Source: Brumimicrobium salinarum (GTDB taxonomy: Bacteria > Bacteroidota > Bacteroidia > Flavobacteriales_D > Crocinitomicaceae). From it: a DNA stretch of 64,000 nt. Made by a program: the position numbers and the translations under genes. The DNA is taken from contig NZ_PJNI01000011.1 in assembly GCF_002844555.1 (NCBI RefSeq), positions 52,419 through 116,418 of the forward strand, written 5' to 3'. This document shows positions 18,518 through 27,580 of the stretch, piece after piece. Positions within the stretch are counted from its first letter, which is position 1; each line of letters begins with the position of its first letter. The notes under the pieces were generated by a model. That model worked only from the letters and a program-made list of their open reading frames with translations. It was not told where the DNA came from and ran no database searches.

Positions 18518-19555
18518 ATGTCAGATAAGCAACAAAATAACGTTAAAAGTAATAGGGATTTTGATTACTTTATTGAATTGATTAAAAACAGAAAGCTGAT
18601 TCTTATTACAGCCGCAGTTTTTCTTACTGTCACCTTAATTTATGTGTTTTTGTTGCCTAAAAATGTAGTCTCAAAGTCATCCTTCTCAATTTCGCTTGAT
18701 GAACAAATAGAAACTCCTTATGGCATTTATAAATATAAGACGCGAAATCCATCGCATTATACAGAACTTTTGGAGAAGAATAGTTTTAAGCATAGTGTTT
18801 GTAATAAGTTTGGTATAAATAATCCAAAGGATGTTCAATTTACTGTAATTGAAGACGAGGTTAAATTTGATGCGAAAACATCAGGTGTTGTTTATCCGAA
18901 AAAATATGATTTAATAGTGCAAGGGGTTGAGGGGGATGTTTTAAATAACCTTAATCGATCTGCTTTGAATCGTTTTTTAAGTTTAACGGATAGCACAATT
19001 TTGAATGATATGTATATCAATTTCATGTCAAAGCTAAAAAATAACGTTGATGATTTAATGCTTGAAATCGCTTCTAAACAGCAATTTGTTGAGGTGCTAA
19101 GAAAAGATAATTTGTCTAAAAGTGAGGTAAATACAGACAAAACTAATTTAAACAATTTAATAGATGATCGTATTGTAAATAGTTTGAAGGGAAGCGAAAG
19201 AGGTGTTTTGATTGCTATGCTTCTAAATGGTGAACAAGGTAAACATTATTACCGAGAAATGCTGTTGTCATATCAAGAGGTAGAATTAGAAGTTTTAAAA
19301 AATCAATTAGTTAAAAGTGAAACGCTGATGGAAAAACTTAATGATGCTAATGAAACAAATCAACTTTCAGCACTTTTTGGAGGGGTTTTTAGTAGTAACT
19401 TTATTCAATTAACAGAAGGAGAACTTCAAAAAATGAATGGAGGGCTAACAAGGGATCTTAAATTTATTTTCTTGGCTTTATTTTTAGGTCTGTTCTTGTC
19501 TTCAGTTTTCGTTCTTTTCCGTTCATATATGAGGTTTTACCAAGATCAATTTTAA
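18518..19555 (+). CDS. Wzz-like chain-length determinant protein
   Basis: Inner-membrane protein with the polysaccharide co-polymerase layout. A short cytoplasmic N-terminus precedes a first membrane helix (about residues 29-48, LITAAVFLTVTLIYVFLL). A long periplasmic part, predicted helical and charged, covers residues 50-310. A second helix near the C-terminus (FIFLALFLGLFLSSVFVLF) ends in a short cytoplasmic tail. Length 345 fits Wzz, and no tyrosine-kinase domain is attached. It is transcribed away from the polysaccharide operon, so it probably sets chain length of that polymer. Sequence similarity to characterised Wzz proteins is weak, so the call rests on topology and context. Confidence 0.75.
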   Translation: MSDKQQNNVKSNRDFDYFIELIKNRKLILITAAVFLTVTLIYVFLLPKNVVSKSSFSISLDEQIETPYGIYKYKTRNPSHYTELLEKNSFKHSVCNKFGINNPKDVQFTVIEDEVKFDAKTSGVVYPKKYDLIVQGVEGDVLNNLNRSALNRFLSLTDSTILNDMYINFMSKLKNNVDDLMLEIASKQQFVEVLRKDNLSKSEVNTDKTNLNNLIDDRIVNSLKGSERGVLIAMLLNGEQGKHYYREMLLSYQEVELEVLKNQLVKSETLMEKLNDANETNQLSALFGGVFSSNFIQLTEGELQKMNGGLTRDLKFIFLALFLGLFLSSVFVLFRSYMRFYQDQF

Positions 19556-19565
19556 ATAAAAAGAG

Positions 19566-20240
19566 TTATTTTAATAAGTCAGGGCGTCTTTCCTTGGTTC
19601 TTCTATAAGCCTCTTCTTCTCGGTATTCTTCAATTTTTTTGAAATTTCCTGAAAGCAATACCTCAGGAACCTTATGCCCTTTGTAATCAGCGGGGCGTGT
19701 GTAAATAGGAGGGGAGAGTAGGTCGTCTTGAAAACTATCTGTTAAGGCTGATGTTTCATCATTTAATACACCAGGAAGTAGACGAATAATACTATCAGCT
19801 ATTACGGCAGCCGCTAACTCACCGCCAGAAAGAACGTAAGATCCTATTGAAATTTCCTTAGTAATATATAATTGCCGAACTCGTTCATCTACGCCTTTAT
19901 AATGACCGCATAACAAGATTAAGTTTTTAAATCTACTCAAGTTATTAGCAGTTGATTGATCAAAGACATCGCCGTCGGGTGTCATATAAATAATTTCATC
20001 GTATTTTCTTTCTGATTTTAACTTTTCAATGCAATCTGCAATCGGTTGAATTGACATGACCATTCCCGCTCCACCGCCATATTGATAATCATCTACATTT
20101 TTATGTTTATCGGTTGAATAGTCGCGAATATTGTGAATATGGACTTCAACCAAGCCTTTGTCTTTGGCGCGTTGCAAAATTGAATGATTAAATGGACTTT
20201 GCAGCAAGTCAGGTACTACAGTTAAAATATCTATTCTCAT
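19566..20240 (-). CDS. trmD: tRNA (guanine-N1-)-methyltransferase
   Basis: SPOUT-class enzyme forming m1G37 in tRNAs with G at position 36, which prevents frameshifting. Seen: [43 protein letters not shown] (SAM-binding knot) and the [15 protein letters not shown] segment with [15 protein letters not shown]. Length 224 is typical. The open frame reaches 20348, but the conserved N-terminus starts at 20240 and a -7 promoter box lies between, so the longer start is excluded. It converges with the Wzz-like gene with 10 bases between stops. Confidence 0.96.
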   Translation of the reverse strand: MRIDILTVVPDLLQSPFNHSILQRAKDKGLVEVHIHNIRDYSTDKHKNVDDYQYGGGAGMVMSIQPIADCIEKLKSERKYDEIIYMTPDGDVFDQSTANNLSRFKNLILLCGHYKGVDERVRQLYITKEISIGSYVLSGGELAAAVIADSIIRLLPGVLNDETSALTDSFQDDLLSPPIYTRPADYKGHKVPEVLLSGNFKKIEEYREEEAYRRTKERRPDLLK

Positions 20241-20244
20241 ATTG

Positions 20245-20252
20245 CAAAAATA
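20245..20252 (-). promoter_or_regulatory. -7 box of trmD
   Basis: TATTTTTG on the minus strand (TAnnTTTG) ends only 4 bases before the trmD ATG, predicting a leaderless or nearly leaderless message. No -33 TTG at the usual distance. Confidence 0.55.
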
Positions 20253-20582
20253 CAAATTAAGATGAATCGCTAGGAAAATGATAATGTCTTTAATAATTAA
20301 AATGCCTTTCTGATATTCTTTCCTTTCGTTTGCTTTCCGACCACACAACCGTCATCTCGATTATCTTGATATCCTTGATATTCAAATATGGAAGGATTTT
20401 GTCAAGTAAAAGAGAGTACGTTATATTCTAGTTTATTCAGTGTGTAAAGATGGAGTATCTTTACTCTATTTTAATATTTTTTGATTACTAAAAGAATGAA
20501 GTTGTTTACATAATATGCAGCTATTAACATTTGCCTTTTTATAACCATTTGGCAATACATTAAAAATCACTTTATTCTAACC

Positions 20583-20590
20583 TATCTTTG
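20583..20590 (+). promoter_or_regulatory. -7 box of the SirB1-like gene
   Basis: TATCTTTG matches TAnnTTTG and ends 4 bases before the GTG start at 20595, again predicting an almost leaderless message. The rest of the gap 20349-20582 is AT-rich with nothing recognised. Confidence 0.5.
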
Positions 20591-20594
20591 TAGT

Positions 20595-21491
20595 GTGATA
20601 ACAAAAACATCCATACATGCACTGATTAAACTTATGGGCGATACTGACCCTATGGTTGTAGCTCATGCACGAACAAAACTGCTAGAGTATGGTGATCAAA
20701 TCATACCTGATTTAGAAGTTTTGGCTGATGATTGTTATTTTAAAGAAGAACAACTCCACATTGTGACAGATGTCTTAAATACCTTAAAGTTTAGTAAAGT
20801 CAAAAAAGGTTTGATTGCTTGGTTGAATACAGACCAAAAGTCATTACTTGAAGCGTTATTCCTTGTTTGTTCTTATCAATTTCCAGATTTGGATAAACAC
20901 GAATTTGAACAACAGTTTATGAGTATACGGAGACAATGTTGGCTAAAAACAAACACTAAACAAACCAGTTTTGAGAAAATTTCTGCTTTAAATAGTGTTT
21001 TTTTTGATGATTTAAACTTCTCTCTCGCCAACTCCTCAACTTGTACACCATTTGATTTATTGGTCAATGCCGTATTAGATACACGTGAGGGAAGAGGAAT
21101 TTCATTAGGTTTGATTTATAGTGTTGTCGCTCAATCATTAGATATTCCTTTATATGGCGTAACTAGTTTAAATATGCGTGTTCCTTTTGTGTTGGCTTAT
21201 TTAGATCAATCAAATTTGCTCTCCATTTTGAATTGGGGAGTACACAATAATGGTGTTTTGTTTTATGTGGACATGAGCTTAAAAGGGATGATAGTTGAAC
21301 CCCAATACCTTAAAGAAGCTTTCGTAAAAGATGGTTTGCCACATAATAAAGGTCAATTCGAACCTTCTTCAAATAGTTTAATCATTAAGAGGTATTTAAC
21401 TGAACTGCGCATAGCTTATGAAAATCAAATTAACTTTCGGTATAAATTAAATGATATTGATGAGCTTCTTGAAATATTTAAAGCAGTTTAA
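20595..21491 (+). CDS. SirB1/transglutaminase-like family protein
   Basis: Cytoplasmic protein of 298 residues with no signal peptide. The middle section NAVLDTREGRGISLGLIYSVVAQSLD followed by IPLYGVTSLNMRVPF matches the SirB1 'transglutaminase-like' core found in many bacteria, whose biochemical role is not established. Residues 1-90 look helical, possibly HEAT-like (DTDPMVVAHARTKLLEYG). The start is GTG, chosen because a -7 box sits immediately before it. The gene converges with the aldehyde dehydrogenase, with 4 bases between stops. I cannot assign a function beyond the family. Confidence 0.8.
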   Translation: MITKTSIHALIKLMGDTDPMVVAHARTKLLEYGDQIIPDLEVLADDCYFKEEQLHIVTDVLNTLKFSKVKKGLIAWLNTDQKSLLEALFLVCSYQFPDLDKHEFEQQFMSIRRQCWLKTNTKQTSFEKISALNSVFFDDLNFSLANSSTCTPFDLLVNAVLDTREGRGISLGLIYSVVAQSLDIPLYGVTSLNMRVPFVLAYLDQSNLLSILNWGVHNNGVLFYVDMSLKGMIVEPQYLKEAFVKDGLPHNKGQFEPSSNSLIIKRYLTELRIAYENQINFRYKLNDIDELLEIFKAV

Positions 21492-21495
21492 ACGA

Positions 21496-22857
21496 TTATT
21501 CTCTAACCAGTAACTTAGGTTCAAGATAATCTTTCATCGTATATTTAATTCCTTCTCTGCCAAAACCAGAGTCTTTTATTCCTCCATAAGGCATATTGTC
21601 TACTCTAAATGTAGTTGACTTATTGTGAATTAGTGCACCAACTTCTAGTTGATTAAACGCTAAATTTCTTTTAGAAATATCATTGGTGAAAAGCGCAGCC
21701 TGAAGTCCCCAGCGACTATCATTTACTGTGTGTATTGCCTCATTAAGAGTTGCGTAAGGTTCTATTATAACAACAGGACCAAAAACTTCTTCATCTCTAA
21801 CTTTTAAACCTTTCTTTACATTCGTTAAAATAGTAGGTGTGTAAAAATTATTTACGCGTTCGCCTCCCAAAAGACATTCAGCTCCATTGTCGGTTGCTTC
21901 TTTGACCCATTTTTCAACACGTTTGGCATTTTCTAAGTCAATCATAATAGCGAAATCTGTTGCTTGATCAAGTGGATCGCCAATTTTAAGCTGTTCAACT
22001 CTTTTTAAATATAAAGTTTTGAATTGTTCGAAAATAGATTTGTGAGTATATATTCTTTGTGTGTGAATACAAACTTGACCAGAATAAGCAAATCCACCAA
22101 CGAGTAATTCTTCAACTGCAAGCTTTAGGTCTGCATCTTGCGCAACTATTGCCGCTGCATTCCCTCCAAGTTCGAGAACCGTGTGCTTTTTCTTAGCCAT
22201 AGCTTTCATTTTCCAACCTACGCCAGGTGAGCCAGTAAATGAAAGTACATCTATTTTTGGATGTGCGATAATATTGTTTCCTGTTTCTCTTGAGCAATGA
22301 ATGATTTCAAAGGCGCCTTTTGGGAGTTTTGTAGTAGAAATAACTTCTTTTAATAACTCCATTGTTAAAGGGGTTTTACTCGATGGTTTTAGAAGTATGG
22401 GACAACCAGCTGCTATGGCTGGTGCAATTTTATGAACAGCTAAGTTAAATGGAAAATTAAAAGGTGAAATGCCAAATACAATTCCTCTAGGAAAGTAAAT
22501 TAACTCACCTCGCAGATGTTTTCCTTTTTCAGTTGCGTCCAAATCGAAAAGCTCATGTGGTAATCTTGTGGCTTCTTCTGCTGCGAATTTAAAAGATTGT
22601 ATAGCCCTTTCTACCTCAGCTTTAGCGTACTTAAAAGGTTTTCCACTTTCTTGAATGATCGTTTCTGTAAAAGTTTCCTTTTTTTGTTCAATTCCTTTTA
22701 TGATTTCTTTTAAGATATGAGCTTTTTCTCCTGAAGATAATTTGCGCATTTTTCCTTTAGCTTCAATAGCTTTATCAATGAGTTTTTCCACCTCATTTTC
22801 ATCACTTAATGTGATCTCACCAATTACTTCTTGGGTGTACGGATTTATAACATTCAT
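21496..22857 (-). CDS. Aldehyde dehydrogenase family protein
   Basis: NAD(P)+-dependent oxidation of an aldehyde to an acid, cytoplasmic. Seen: FGISPFNFPFNLAVHKIAPA (cofactor-binding Asn region), LLKPSSKTP, FTGSPGVGWKM, the general base Glu in VLELGGNAAAIV and the catalytic Cys in YSGQVCIHTQRI (near residue 265). EEVFGPVVIIEPYA is the usual late motif. Length 453 is slightly shorter than the typical 480-500. The motif set resembles succinate-semialdehyde/glyceraldehyde-3-phosphate (GapN-like) types, but the substrate is not decided. It appears to be a single-gene unit; a 159-base gap upstream has no minus-strand promoter box. Confidence 0.92.
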   Translation of the reverse strand: MNVINPYTQEVIGEITLSDENEVEKLIDKAIEAKGKMRKLSSGEKAHILKEIIKGIEQKKETFTETIIQESGKPFKYAKAEVERAIQSFKFAAEEATRLPHELFDLDATEKGKHLRGELIYFPRGIVFGISPFNFPFNLAVHKIAPAIAAGCPILLKPSSKTPLTMELLKEVISTTKLPKGAFEIIHCSRETGNNIIAHPKIDVLSFTGSPGVGWKMKAMAKKKHTVLELGGNAAAIVAQDADLKLAVEELLVGGFAYSGQVCIHTQRIYTHKSIFEQFKTLYLKRVEQLKIGDPLDQATDFAIMIDLENAKRVEKWVKEATDNGAECLLGGERVNNFYTPTILTNVKKGLKVRDEEVFGPVVIIEPYATLNEAIHTVNDSRWGLQAALFTNDISKRNLAFNQLEVGALIHNKSTTFRVDNMPYGGIKDSGFGREGIKYTMKDYLEPKLLVRE

Positions 22858-23016
22858 ATCTCTAATATAAATTATATTTGCAATTTGAACAAGTGGAAAA
22901 GTGTTTATAACACAAAAAAATAGTTAATTGTTACCGGAATAAGATTCGGTACGATTTGATGTTTTCAATTGGACGTAATTTTGATGTGGATGTTGTGAAA
23001 AAGTTTACTTTATTTT

Positions 23017-23412
23017 TTAAACCTTAACACCTTCAACAATTGCTTTGGTTATTTTTGATTCAGTGATTTTAACAAGTTTAGCTGAATACCGCATTTCTGC
23101 TAGACTCCCAATTACAGTTAACATTTGCTCTGTGTTAGTTTGGTCGCTGTCAAAATATACATTGATTTCACTTTTAGGGTCAGATTCTTTAAAGTCAACT
23201 TCAACTGTACTTACTCCGCCTGCGTCGATTAATCCTTTTCTAATTGCAGCTCCACACCCTTTTTGGCACATCATTCCTTCCACCTCAAAAGTGGCAATAT
23301 GAGTAGGTTTTACTTGCTCTTCTTGTACTTCTTTATTGTCGATTAAAACGGGTTGTTCTGAGCAACTGACAATAATTACTGTAAAAAGAATGAAACTTAA
23401 GATGTTGCGCAT
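23017..23412 (-). CDS. Heavy-metal-associated (HMA) domain lipoprotein
   Basis: Small exported metal-binding protein. The N-terminus (NILSFILFTVIIVSC) is a lipoprotein signal with the acylated Cys near residue 17, followed by a short linker. Residues 40-110 form one HMA domain with the motif EGMMCQKGCGAAIRKGL. The metal motif is CxxxC instead of the usual CxxC, a form I associate with periplasmic Bacteroidetes proteins. A role in copper or other soft-metal handling is likely, though no exporter or chaperone is adjacent. Length 131. A -7 box precedes the start. Confidence 0.85.
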   Translation of the reverse strand: MRNILSFILFTVIIVSCSEQPVLIDNKEVQEEQVKPTHIATFEVEGMMCQKGCGAAIRKGLIDAGGVSTVEVDFKESDPKSEINVYFDSDQTNTEQMLTVIGSLAEMRYSAKLVKITESKITKAIVEGVKV

Positions 23413-23426
23413 ACTTACTTTTTAAA

Positions 23427-23434
23427 CAAAGATA
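23427..23434 (-). promoter_or_regulatory. -7 box of the HMA lipoprotein gene
   Basis: TATCTTTG on the minus strand, 14 bases before the ATG at 23412; no clear -33 TTG. A divergent TACTTTTG box for the EamA gene lies about 50 bases away. Confidence 0.5.
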
Positions 23435-23485
23435 AACAAAGTTTAGTTATCATACTATCTCGCCAGATAATCTTTAAAGAAATAC

Positions 23486-23493
23486 TACTTTTG
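23486..23493 (+). promoter_or_regulatory. -7 box of the EamA transporter gene
   Basis: TACTTTTG matches TAnnTTTG and ends 4 bases before the ATG at 23498, predicting a nearly leaderless transcript. Confidence 0.5.
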
Positions 23494-23497
23494 CGGT

Positions 23498-24418
23498 ATG
23501 AAATCAAGTGTGAAAAATGCCTTGTTGCTTTTGGTCTTGTCCTTGGTGTGGGGAAGTTCGTTTATTTTAATGAAAAGAGGGATGATTGATAAGGAAACTG
23601 GCGACGCAATTTTTAGTAGTAACCAAGTTGGTTCGATGCGAATGCTTTTTGCTTCTACGGTTCTTTTGCCAATCGGTATTCGATCGCTCAAAATGATAAC
23701 TTCTTTTAAAATTGGAGTGAGTTTAGCTGTGGTATCTCTGGCAGGAAGCTTTATACCTGCTTTTCTTTTTACTTTTGCAGAAACCGGAATTAGTTCTGGA
23801 TATGCAGGTATGTTAAATAGTACAACGCCAATTTTTACATTGATTATAGGTGTTTTGCTGTTTCGGCAGAAACTAATTCAAAATCAAATATTAGGTGTTT
23901 TGATTGGTACGATTGGTATAATTGTTCTTGTAAATGGAGTTTCTGTAATTGATACTTCAGGTACTTATCTACATGTTTTAGCAATTATACTGGCAACGCT
24001 TTGTTATGCGCTTAGCACAAATACAATGCGTTATAATTTAAGCCACTTACCACCATTAAAAGTCACCTCAGTAGCTTTTGTTTTTGCCTTTTTGCCTGCT
24101 TTATTTTTGTTCTTATTTTTTGATACACCCAAAACAATTATTGAAAATGAACACGCGTCTCAAGCGCTCATTTATATTTTGATCTTAGCGATTCTTGGTA
24201 CAGCTTTATCATTGATTTTATTTAATTATGTGATAAGCAAAACCTCAGCATTGTATGGAAGTAGCGTAACTTACTTAATTCCAATCGTAGCTGTTTTAAT
24301 TGGTTTTTTGGATGGTGAAGTAATTAGTTGGCTGCAGATTGCAGCTATGTTTATTATCTTAATAGGTGTTTATGTAGCAAATCGTATGAAGCATAAAGTA
24401 CCATCTATTGGAAAATAA
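23498..24418 (+). CDS. EamA-family (drug/metabolite transporter superfamily) permease
   Basis: Inner-membrane permease of 306 residues with ten predicted helices arranged as two EamA repeats. The first contains LVLSLVWGSSFILMKRG and ETGISSGYAGMLNSTTPIFT; the second contains LATLCYALSTNTMRYNL and SKTSALYGSSVTYLIPIVAV. These are standard motifs for the family, which exports amino acids, metabolites or drugs. The substrate cannot be told. It is a single-gene unit with its own promoter. A weak 5-bp hairpin followed by five T's lies at 24433-24455. Confidence 0.88.
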   Translation: MKSSVKNALLLLVLSLVWGSSFILMKRGMIDKETGDAIFSSNQVGSMRMLFASTVLLPIGIRSLKMITSFKIGVSLAVVSLAGSFIPAFLFTFAETGISSGYAGMLNSTTPIFTLIIGVLLFRQKLIQNQILGVLIGTIGIIVLVNGVSVIDTSGTYLHVLAIILATLCYALSTNTMRYNLSHLPPLKVTSVAFVFAFLPALFLFLFFDTPKTIIENEHASQALIYILILAILGTALSLILFNYVISKTSALYGSSVTYLIPIVAVLIGFLDGEVISWLQIAAMFIILIGVYVANRMKHKVPSIGK

Positions 24419-25354
24419 AAAGATTAATCGCCTCACTTTAAGGAAGGTGTTTTTCTGACTTAACATGAAAGTCTTAACCCACATTCCAAGACAGGGTCTT
24501 TTGTAACATAAAATAGCTAACTTCATCGACTAAGTCGAATTTTTTAGATTGAATTACACCTGACGCTGAAGGTGTCAAGTAATTATAGCCCCGCGTTGCG
24601 CTTCGCTTACACGGGGCTATAAATATCGGTATAATTGTTTTTGGCGGCATTTTTGTCGCGTAGCAAAACAAAAATGATGACAAAAAAAATCGTGACTCAA
24701 AATATTACCTGTATTCTAAAGTAGCGGGGCTTTTGTGATATAAAATAGCTGATTTTAGTAACTTAGCCCGAATTATTCACCAATCTTAAAGTTTAAGAAT
24801 ATTAACATCTGTAAGTCAGTATTTTAACTGTGTTTCCTGTAAAATTTGAGAAACCCATTTTTGGGTATTTGTGTATTTGTAAGATTTTGATTTAATTTTG
24901 ATCTATTCGTCGTTACAAGCCCCGCGAAATATACATATATTACTTTAGGTCTTGTGCCTAGAATAGATTTAAAATTAAATGCATGAATAATCCGGGTTAG
25001 TCAATTTGTTAGATAGAATTATTCATCGTATTCTTTCATTAAAATCCCTAATGAGTTGGTTTTATGTGATTGCTCTATTTGTAAGAGAATGTAAAGCTAC
25101 CCAAATTTGGATATCGACTATTTGATGCTTGGATTCTTTTAATTTTATATTTCACTTGTAATTTACTGATATAGAATACTATTATCTGTAAATTTCGAAT
25201 CTTGTCTAAAATCAAAAATAATCTCATCAATAATGCAGATTAAATAAGTTGCTTGATGCGTTGTGGTTATAAATTTGACTGTTAGATGTTGTTTTTTTGT
25301 AAGCGTGCTCCATTTTATTTCTGATCAACTGTTCTCTATTAAAGATTTATTTAT
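24419..25354. repeat. Gene-free stretch with decayed repeats and inverted repeats
   Basis: No credible gene in about 940 bases. Seen: a GC-rich perfect 11-bp inverted repeat (24583-24593 and 24612-24622, gccccg/cggggc core) with a further gcg/cgc inner stem; a diverged direct repeat of about 50 bases (24493-24541 and 24725-24774, both with ataaaatagct); and a terminal-inverted-repeat-like pair (about 24764-24780 and 24983-24998, 14 of 16 matching, core gaataatccgggttag). The gccccgc word recurs near 24918. This looks like the remains of one or more small insertion elements; no transposase fragment was recognised. Confidence 0.55.
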
Positions 25355-25362
25355 TATATTTG
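25355..25362 (+). promoter_or_regulatory. -7 box of the rplU-rpmA operon
   Basis: TATATTTG (TAnnTTTG), 44 bases before the rplU ATG; no good -33 TTG. The short leader could hold the L21 binding site known in other bacteria, but no clear structure is visible. Confidence 0.55.
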
Positions 25363-25406
25363 CCATCTGAAATTTTTCAGAAAAATAATAATTAATTAAA
25401 TTAGCT

Positions 25407-25718
25407 ATGTACGCAATTGTAGAGATAGCAGGGCAACAATTTAAAGTTGAAAAAGATCAACGTTTGTTTGTTCACCGTTTAGACGCAAAAGAAGGAGATA
25501 AAATTGATTTCGATCGCGTTTTATTAACAGGTGACAAAGGGAAAATCAACGTTGGCGCCCCAGCTATAGAAGGTGGTTTAGTTTCTGCAAAAGTAGAACG
25601 TCACTTGAAAGGAGACAAAGTAATTGTTTTCAAAAAGAAAAGAAGAAAAGGATACCAAAAACAAAATGGTCATCGTCAGCACCTGACGGAAGTGACAATT
25701 ACGGGTATAAAAGCATAA
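25407..25718 (+). CDS. rplU: 50S ribosomal protein L21
   Basis: Structural protein of the large ribosomal subunit that binds 23S rRNA. The start MYAIVEIAGQQFKVEKDQR, the central KVERHLKGDKVIVFKKKRRK, and the C-terminal signature YQKQNGHRQHLTEVTITGI are diagnostic. Length 103 is normal. rpmA follows 42 bases downstream, the usual bacterial order, and both are closed by an intrinsic terminator. Confidence 0.98.
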   Translation: MYAIVEIAGQQFKVEKDQRLFVHRLDAKEGDKIDFDRVLLTGDKGKINVGAPAIEGGLVSAKVERHLKGDKVIVFKKKRRKGYQKQNGHRQHLTEVTITGIKA

Positions 25719-25760
25719 TTATAGGTTTTTATTATAAGAACTTTAAAAAATTAAACAAAG

Positions 25761-26033
25761 ATGGCACATAAAAAAGGAGTCGGAAGTTCAAAAAACGGTC
25801 GTGAATCAGAAAGTAAACGATTGGGTGTGAAGATTTTTGGAGGACAAGCTGCAATTGCAGGAAACATTATTGTTCGTCAGAGAGGAACGAAACATCATCC
25901 AGGTTTAAATGTAGGAATTGGTAAAGACCATACATTGTTTGCATTAGAATCAGGAGTTGTAGAATTCAGAAAGAAAAAAGACAATCGTTCTTATGTATCG
26001 GTTGTTCCACGCGAAGACGCTGCTAAAGCTTAA
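25761..26033 (+). CDS. rpmA: 50S ribosomal protein L27
   Basis: Large-subunit protein whose N-terminal tail reaches the peptidyl-transferase centre. [20 protein letters not shown] is the classic start, already in mature form with no cleavable Firmicutes-type extension, followed by [20 protein letters not shown] and the [17 protein letters not shown] signature. Length 90 is normal. Second gene of the rplU operon, followed 22 bases later by a terminator. Confidence 0.98.
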   Translation: MAHKKGVGSSKNGRESESKRLGVKIFGGQAAIAGNIIVRQRGTKHHPGLNVGIGKDHTLFALESGVVEFRKKKDNRSYVSVVPREDAAKA

Positions 26034-26055
26034 TTAAAAAGCTAGTAAATATTCA

Positions 26056-26088
26056 AATGCTGTCAACTTTTGTTGATGGCATTTTTTT
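26056..26088 (+). terminator. Intrinsic terminator of rplU-rpmA
   Basis: A 12-bp stem (aatgctgtcaac with gttgatggcatt, two G-T pairs) with a TTTT loop is followed directly by a run of T's. Confidence 0.85.
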
Positions 26089-26236
26089 ATATTCAAATTT
26101 TTTTAACCTTAAAAGCATCGACAATCTACCTAATTTTATTTTGTTTTATAAATTGATTTTCTGTTTTCTACTCATTATATCGATTAACAATTAAAAAATG
26201 TTTAATTTTCCGATGAAAATAGTTAATTTACTATCA

Positions 26237-26629
26237 ATGAAGTCAATAATTTATTTTACAATCGGAACTTTCGTTTTAGTTCTATTATTTTCTTGTAATG
26301 TTCAAAATATAGAGAAGTATAACGAAGATTTTAAAGGCGAGTGGCACACTAAAGTATATTACTCCCCTAGTAAAAGTGATTCTATCAGAAATTATCTTAC
26401 TATTGATGGACAAGATAGTGGTTTTGGAATCGGTTGTGATAAAGACGAAGCGTTCGAGGGATGTTTATTTTTTCAAACAGGTAAAGTTAAGTTTAATAAA
26501 GCCAGCAATGGAATTCAAGTTGGAAATTCAGTCCAACAAATTCAACGTGTAGATCGTGAACCTTTTGTTAATAGTAATGGAGAGTGGGAGTTAATACTAG
26601 ATAGTATCAGTTATTTTAAGATCTATTAG
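26237..26629 (+). CDS. Hypothetical lipoprotein
   Basis: I do not recognise a family. The protein begins MKSIIYFTIGTFVLVLLFSC, a lipoprotein signal with the acylated Cys at about residue 20; the mature part is about 110 residues, mostly polar. It has a pair of cysteines (GIGCDKDEAFEGCLFF) that could form a disulphide, and the beta-strand-rich pattern of small secreted Bacteroidetes proteins. The frame is open back to 26198, but starting at 26237 gives a signal peptide of normal length. It follows the rpmA terminator and converges with rlmH, so it is probably a separate unit. No promoter box was seen. Confidence 0.6.
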   Translation: MKSIIYFTIGTFVLVLLFSCNVQNIEKYNEDFKGEWHTKVYYSPSKSDSIRNYLTIDGQDSGFGIGCDKDEAFEGCLFFQTGKVKFNKASNGIQVGNSVQQIQRVDREPFVNSNGEWELILDSISYFKIY

Positions 26630-26661
26630 TTAGCATGCCACAAGTAATTAGGTTCGACAAT

Positions 26662-27135
26662 TTATTGATGGTGATAGGGTTCATTTTTTAAAATCGTCAT
26701 TGCTCTGTACATTTGTTCAAGAAAAAACATGCGAATCATTTGATGAGAAAAAGTAAGCTTACTCAATGCTATATTGTCATTTGCACGTTTATAAACTTCA
26801 TTTGAAAAGCCGTAAGGGCCTCCAATAACGAAAGTCAGATTTTGATGACCAGCATTAAACTGTTTTTGAATATATTTAGAAAAATTAATGGAAGTAAACT
26901 CTTTGCCTTTTTCGTCTAATAAAATTAAAAAATCATTCCCTTTTAGTTTTTTTAAGATCTGTTCTCCTTCGATTTGTTTGATCTCTTCCTCTGACCTTTT
27001 TTTGGCATTTTTTACATCATTAATCTCAATGATTTCAAATGGAATATATCGATTTAGGCGTTTGAAATATTCTTTTTCTCCTTCTTTTAAAAAGGATTTA
27101 CCCGTTTTTCCAACATAAATTAACTTACTTTTCAT
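26662..27135 (-). CDS. rlmH: 23S rRNA (pseudouridine-1915-N3) methyltransferase
   Basis: SPOUT methyltransferase that modifies pseudouridine 1915 in helix 69 of 23S rRNA. Seen: LIYVGKTGKSFLKEGEKEY, FLILLDEKGKEFTS, FVIGGPYGFSNEVYKRAND (knot, SAM binding) and the C-terminal LSKLTFSHQMIRMFFLEQMY with RAMTILKNEPYHH, the family's hallmark end. Length 157 is exact. Its start overlaps the end of the DUF4783 gene by 11 bases, so the two form an operon. Confidence 0.97.
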   Translation of the reverse strand: MKSKLIYVGKTGKSFLKEGEKEYFKRLNRYIPFEIIEINDVKNAKKRSEEEIKQIEGEQILKKLKGNDFLILLDEKGKEFTSINFSKYIQKQFNAGHQNLTFVIGGPYGFSNEVYKRANDNIALSKLTFSHQMIRMFFLEQMYRAMTILKNEPYHHQ

Positions 27136-27514
27136 AAGATGATGAGATGGTAATGGATTCGATTTGATGTTGTTTTTTGACGTTTTTAAACTTTAAACTC
27201 ACGCGAAACTTTTCTTTTGATTGGTATTCTCCTACAGCGAAACTTGAAGCTCCTTCCTCTTTTCCTTTGAAGTTAAAGGTGAAAGAATTGGGTGGGTGTT
27301 TTTTAAAAAAACCACTGAGAACTTGTGTTCCTTGCGATTTGCTATAAACTCCTTCTTTTCCATTAATAGAAATAAGTAACTTGGCGGTTCCATAGCTTAC
27401 TATTTTACTTGCATTACCTTGTTCAAAAGCTTTTTGAACATCATTGTAAGGAATTGCTAAAATTGACATTAGCATAAAGTAAATACCAAAAAAAGATGCG
27501 ACTATATAATTCAT
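27125..27514 (-). CDS. DUF4783-family protein
   Basis: Small exported protein, 129 residues, with an N-terminal hydrophobic segment (FFGIYFMLMSILAI) that serves as signal peptide or anchor. The rest matches the DUF4783 pattern: DVQKAFEQGNASKIVSY, then a NTF2-like alpha+beta fold with VYSKSQGTQVLSGFFKKHPP and FAVGEYQSKEKFRVSLKFK. The family's role is unknown; an NTF2-like ligand pocket is inferred. It lies just upstream of rlmH and overlaps it by 11 bases, so they are likely translated together. Confidence 0.8.
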   Translation of the reverse strand: MNYIVASFFGIYFMLMSILAIPYNDVQKAFEQGNASKIVSYGTAKLLISINGKEGVYSKSQGTQVLSGFFKKHPPNSFTFNFKGKEEGASSFAVGEYQSKEKFRVSLKFKNVKKQHQIESITISSSYEK

Positions 27515-27580
27515 TTCATTTCGTAATTCTCAAGAAATAATAGCAAATTTTATGCCTATAATTTTATGCCTTGTAAAAGC

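Noticed and set aside
20241..20348. Extended N-terminus of trmD
   Set aside because: The -7 box lies inside it and the conserved start is [10 protein letters not shown].
24474..24683. 69-codon minus-strand frame
   Set aside because: It is made of repeat and hairpin DNA, has no recognisable domain, and covers the GC-rich inverted repeat.
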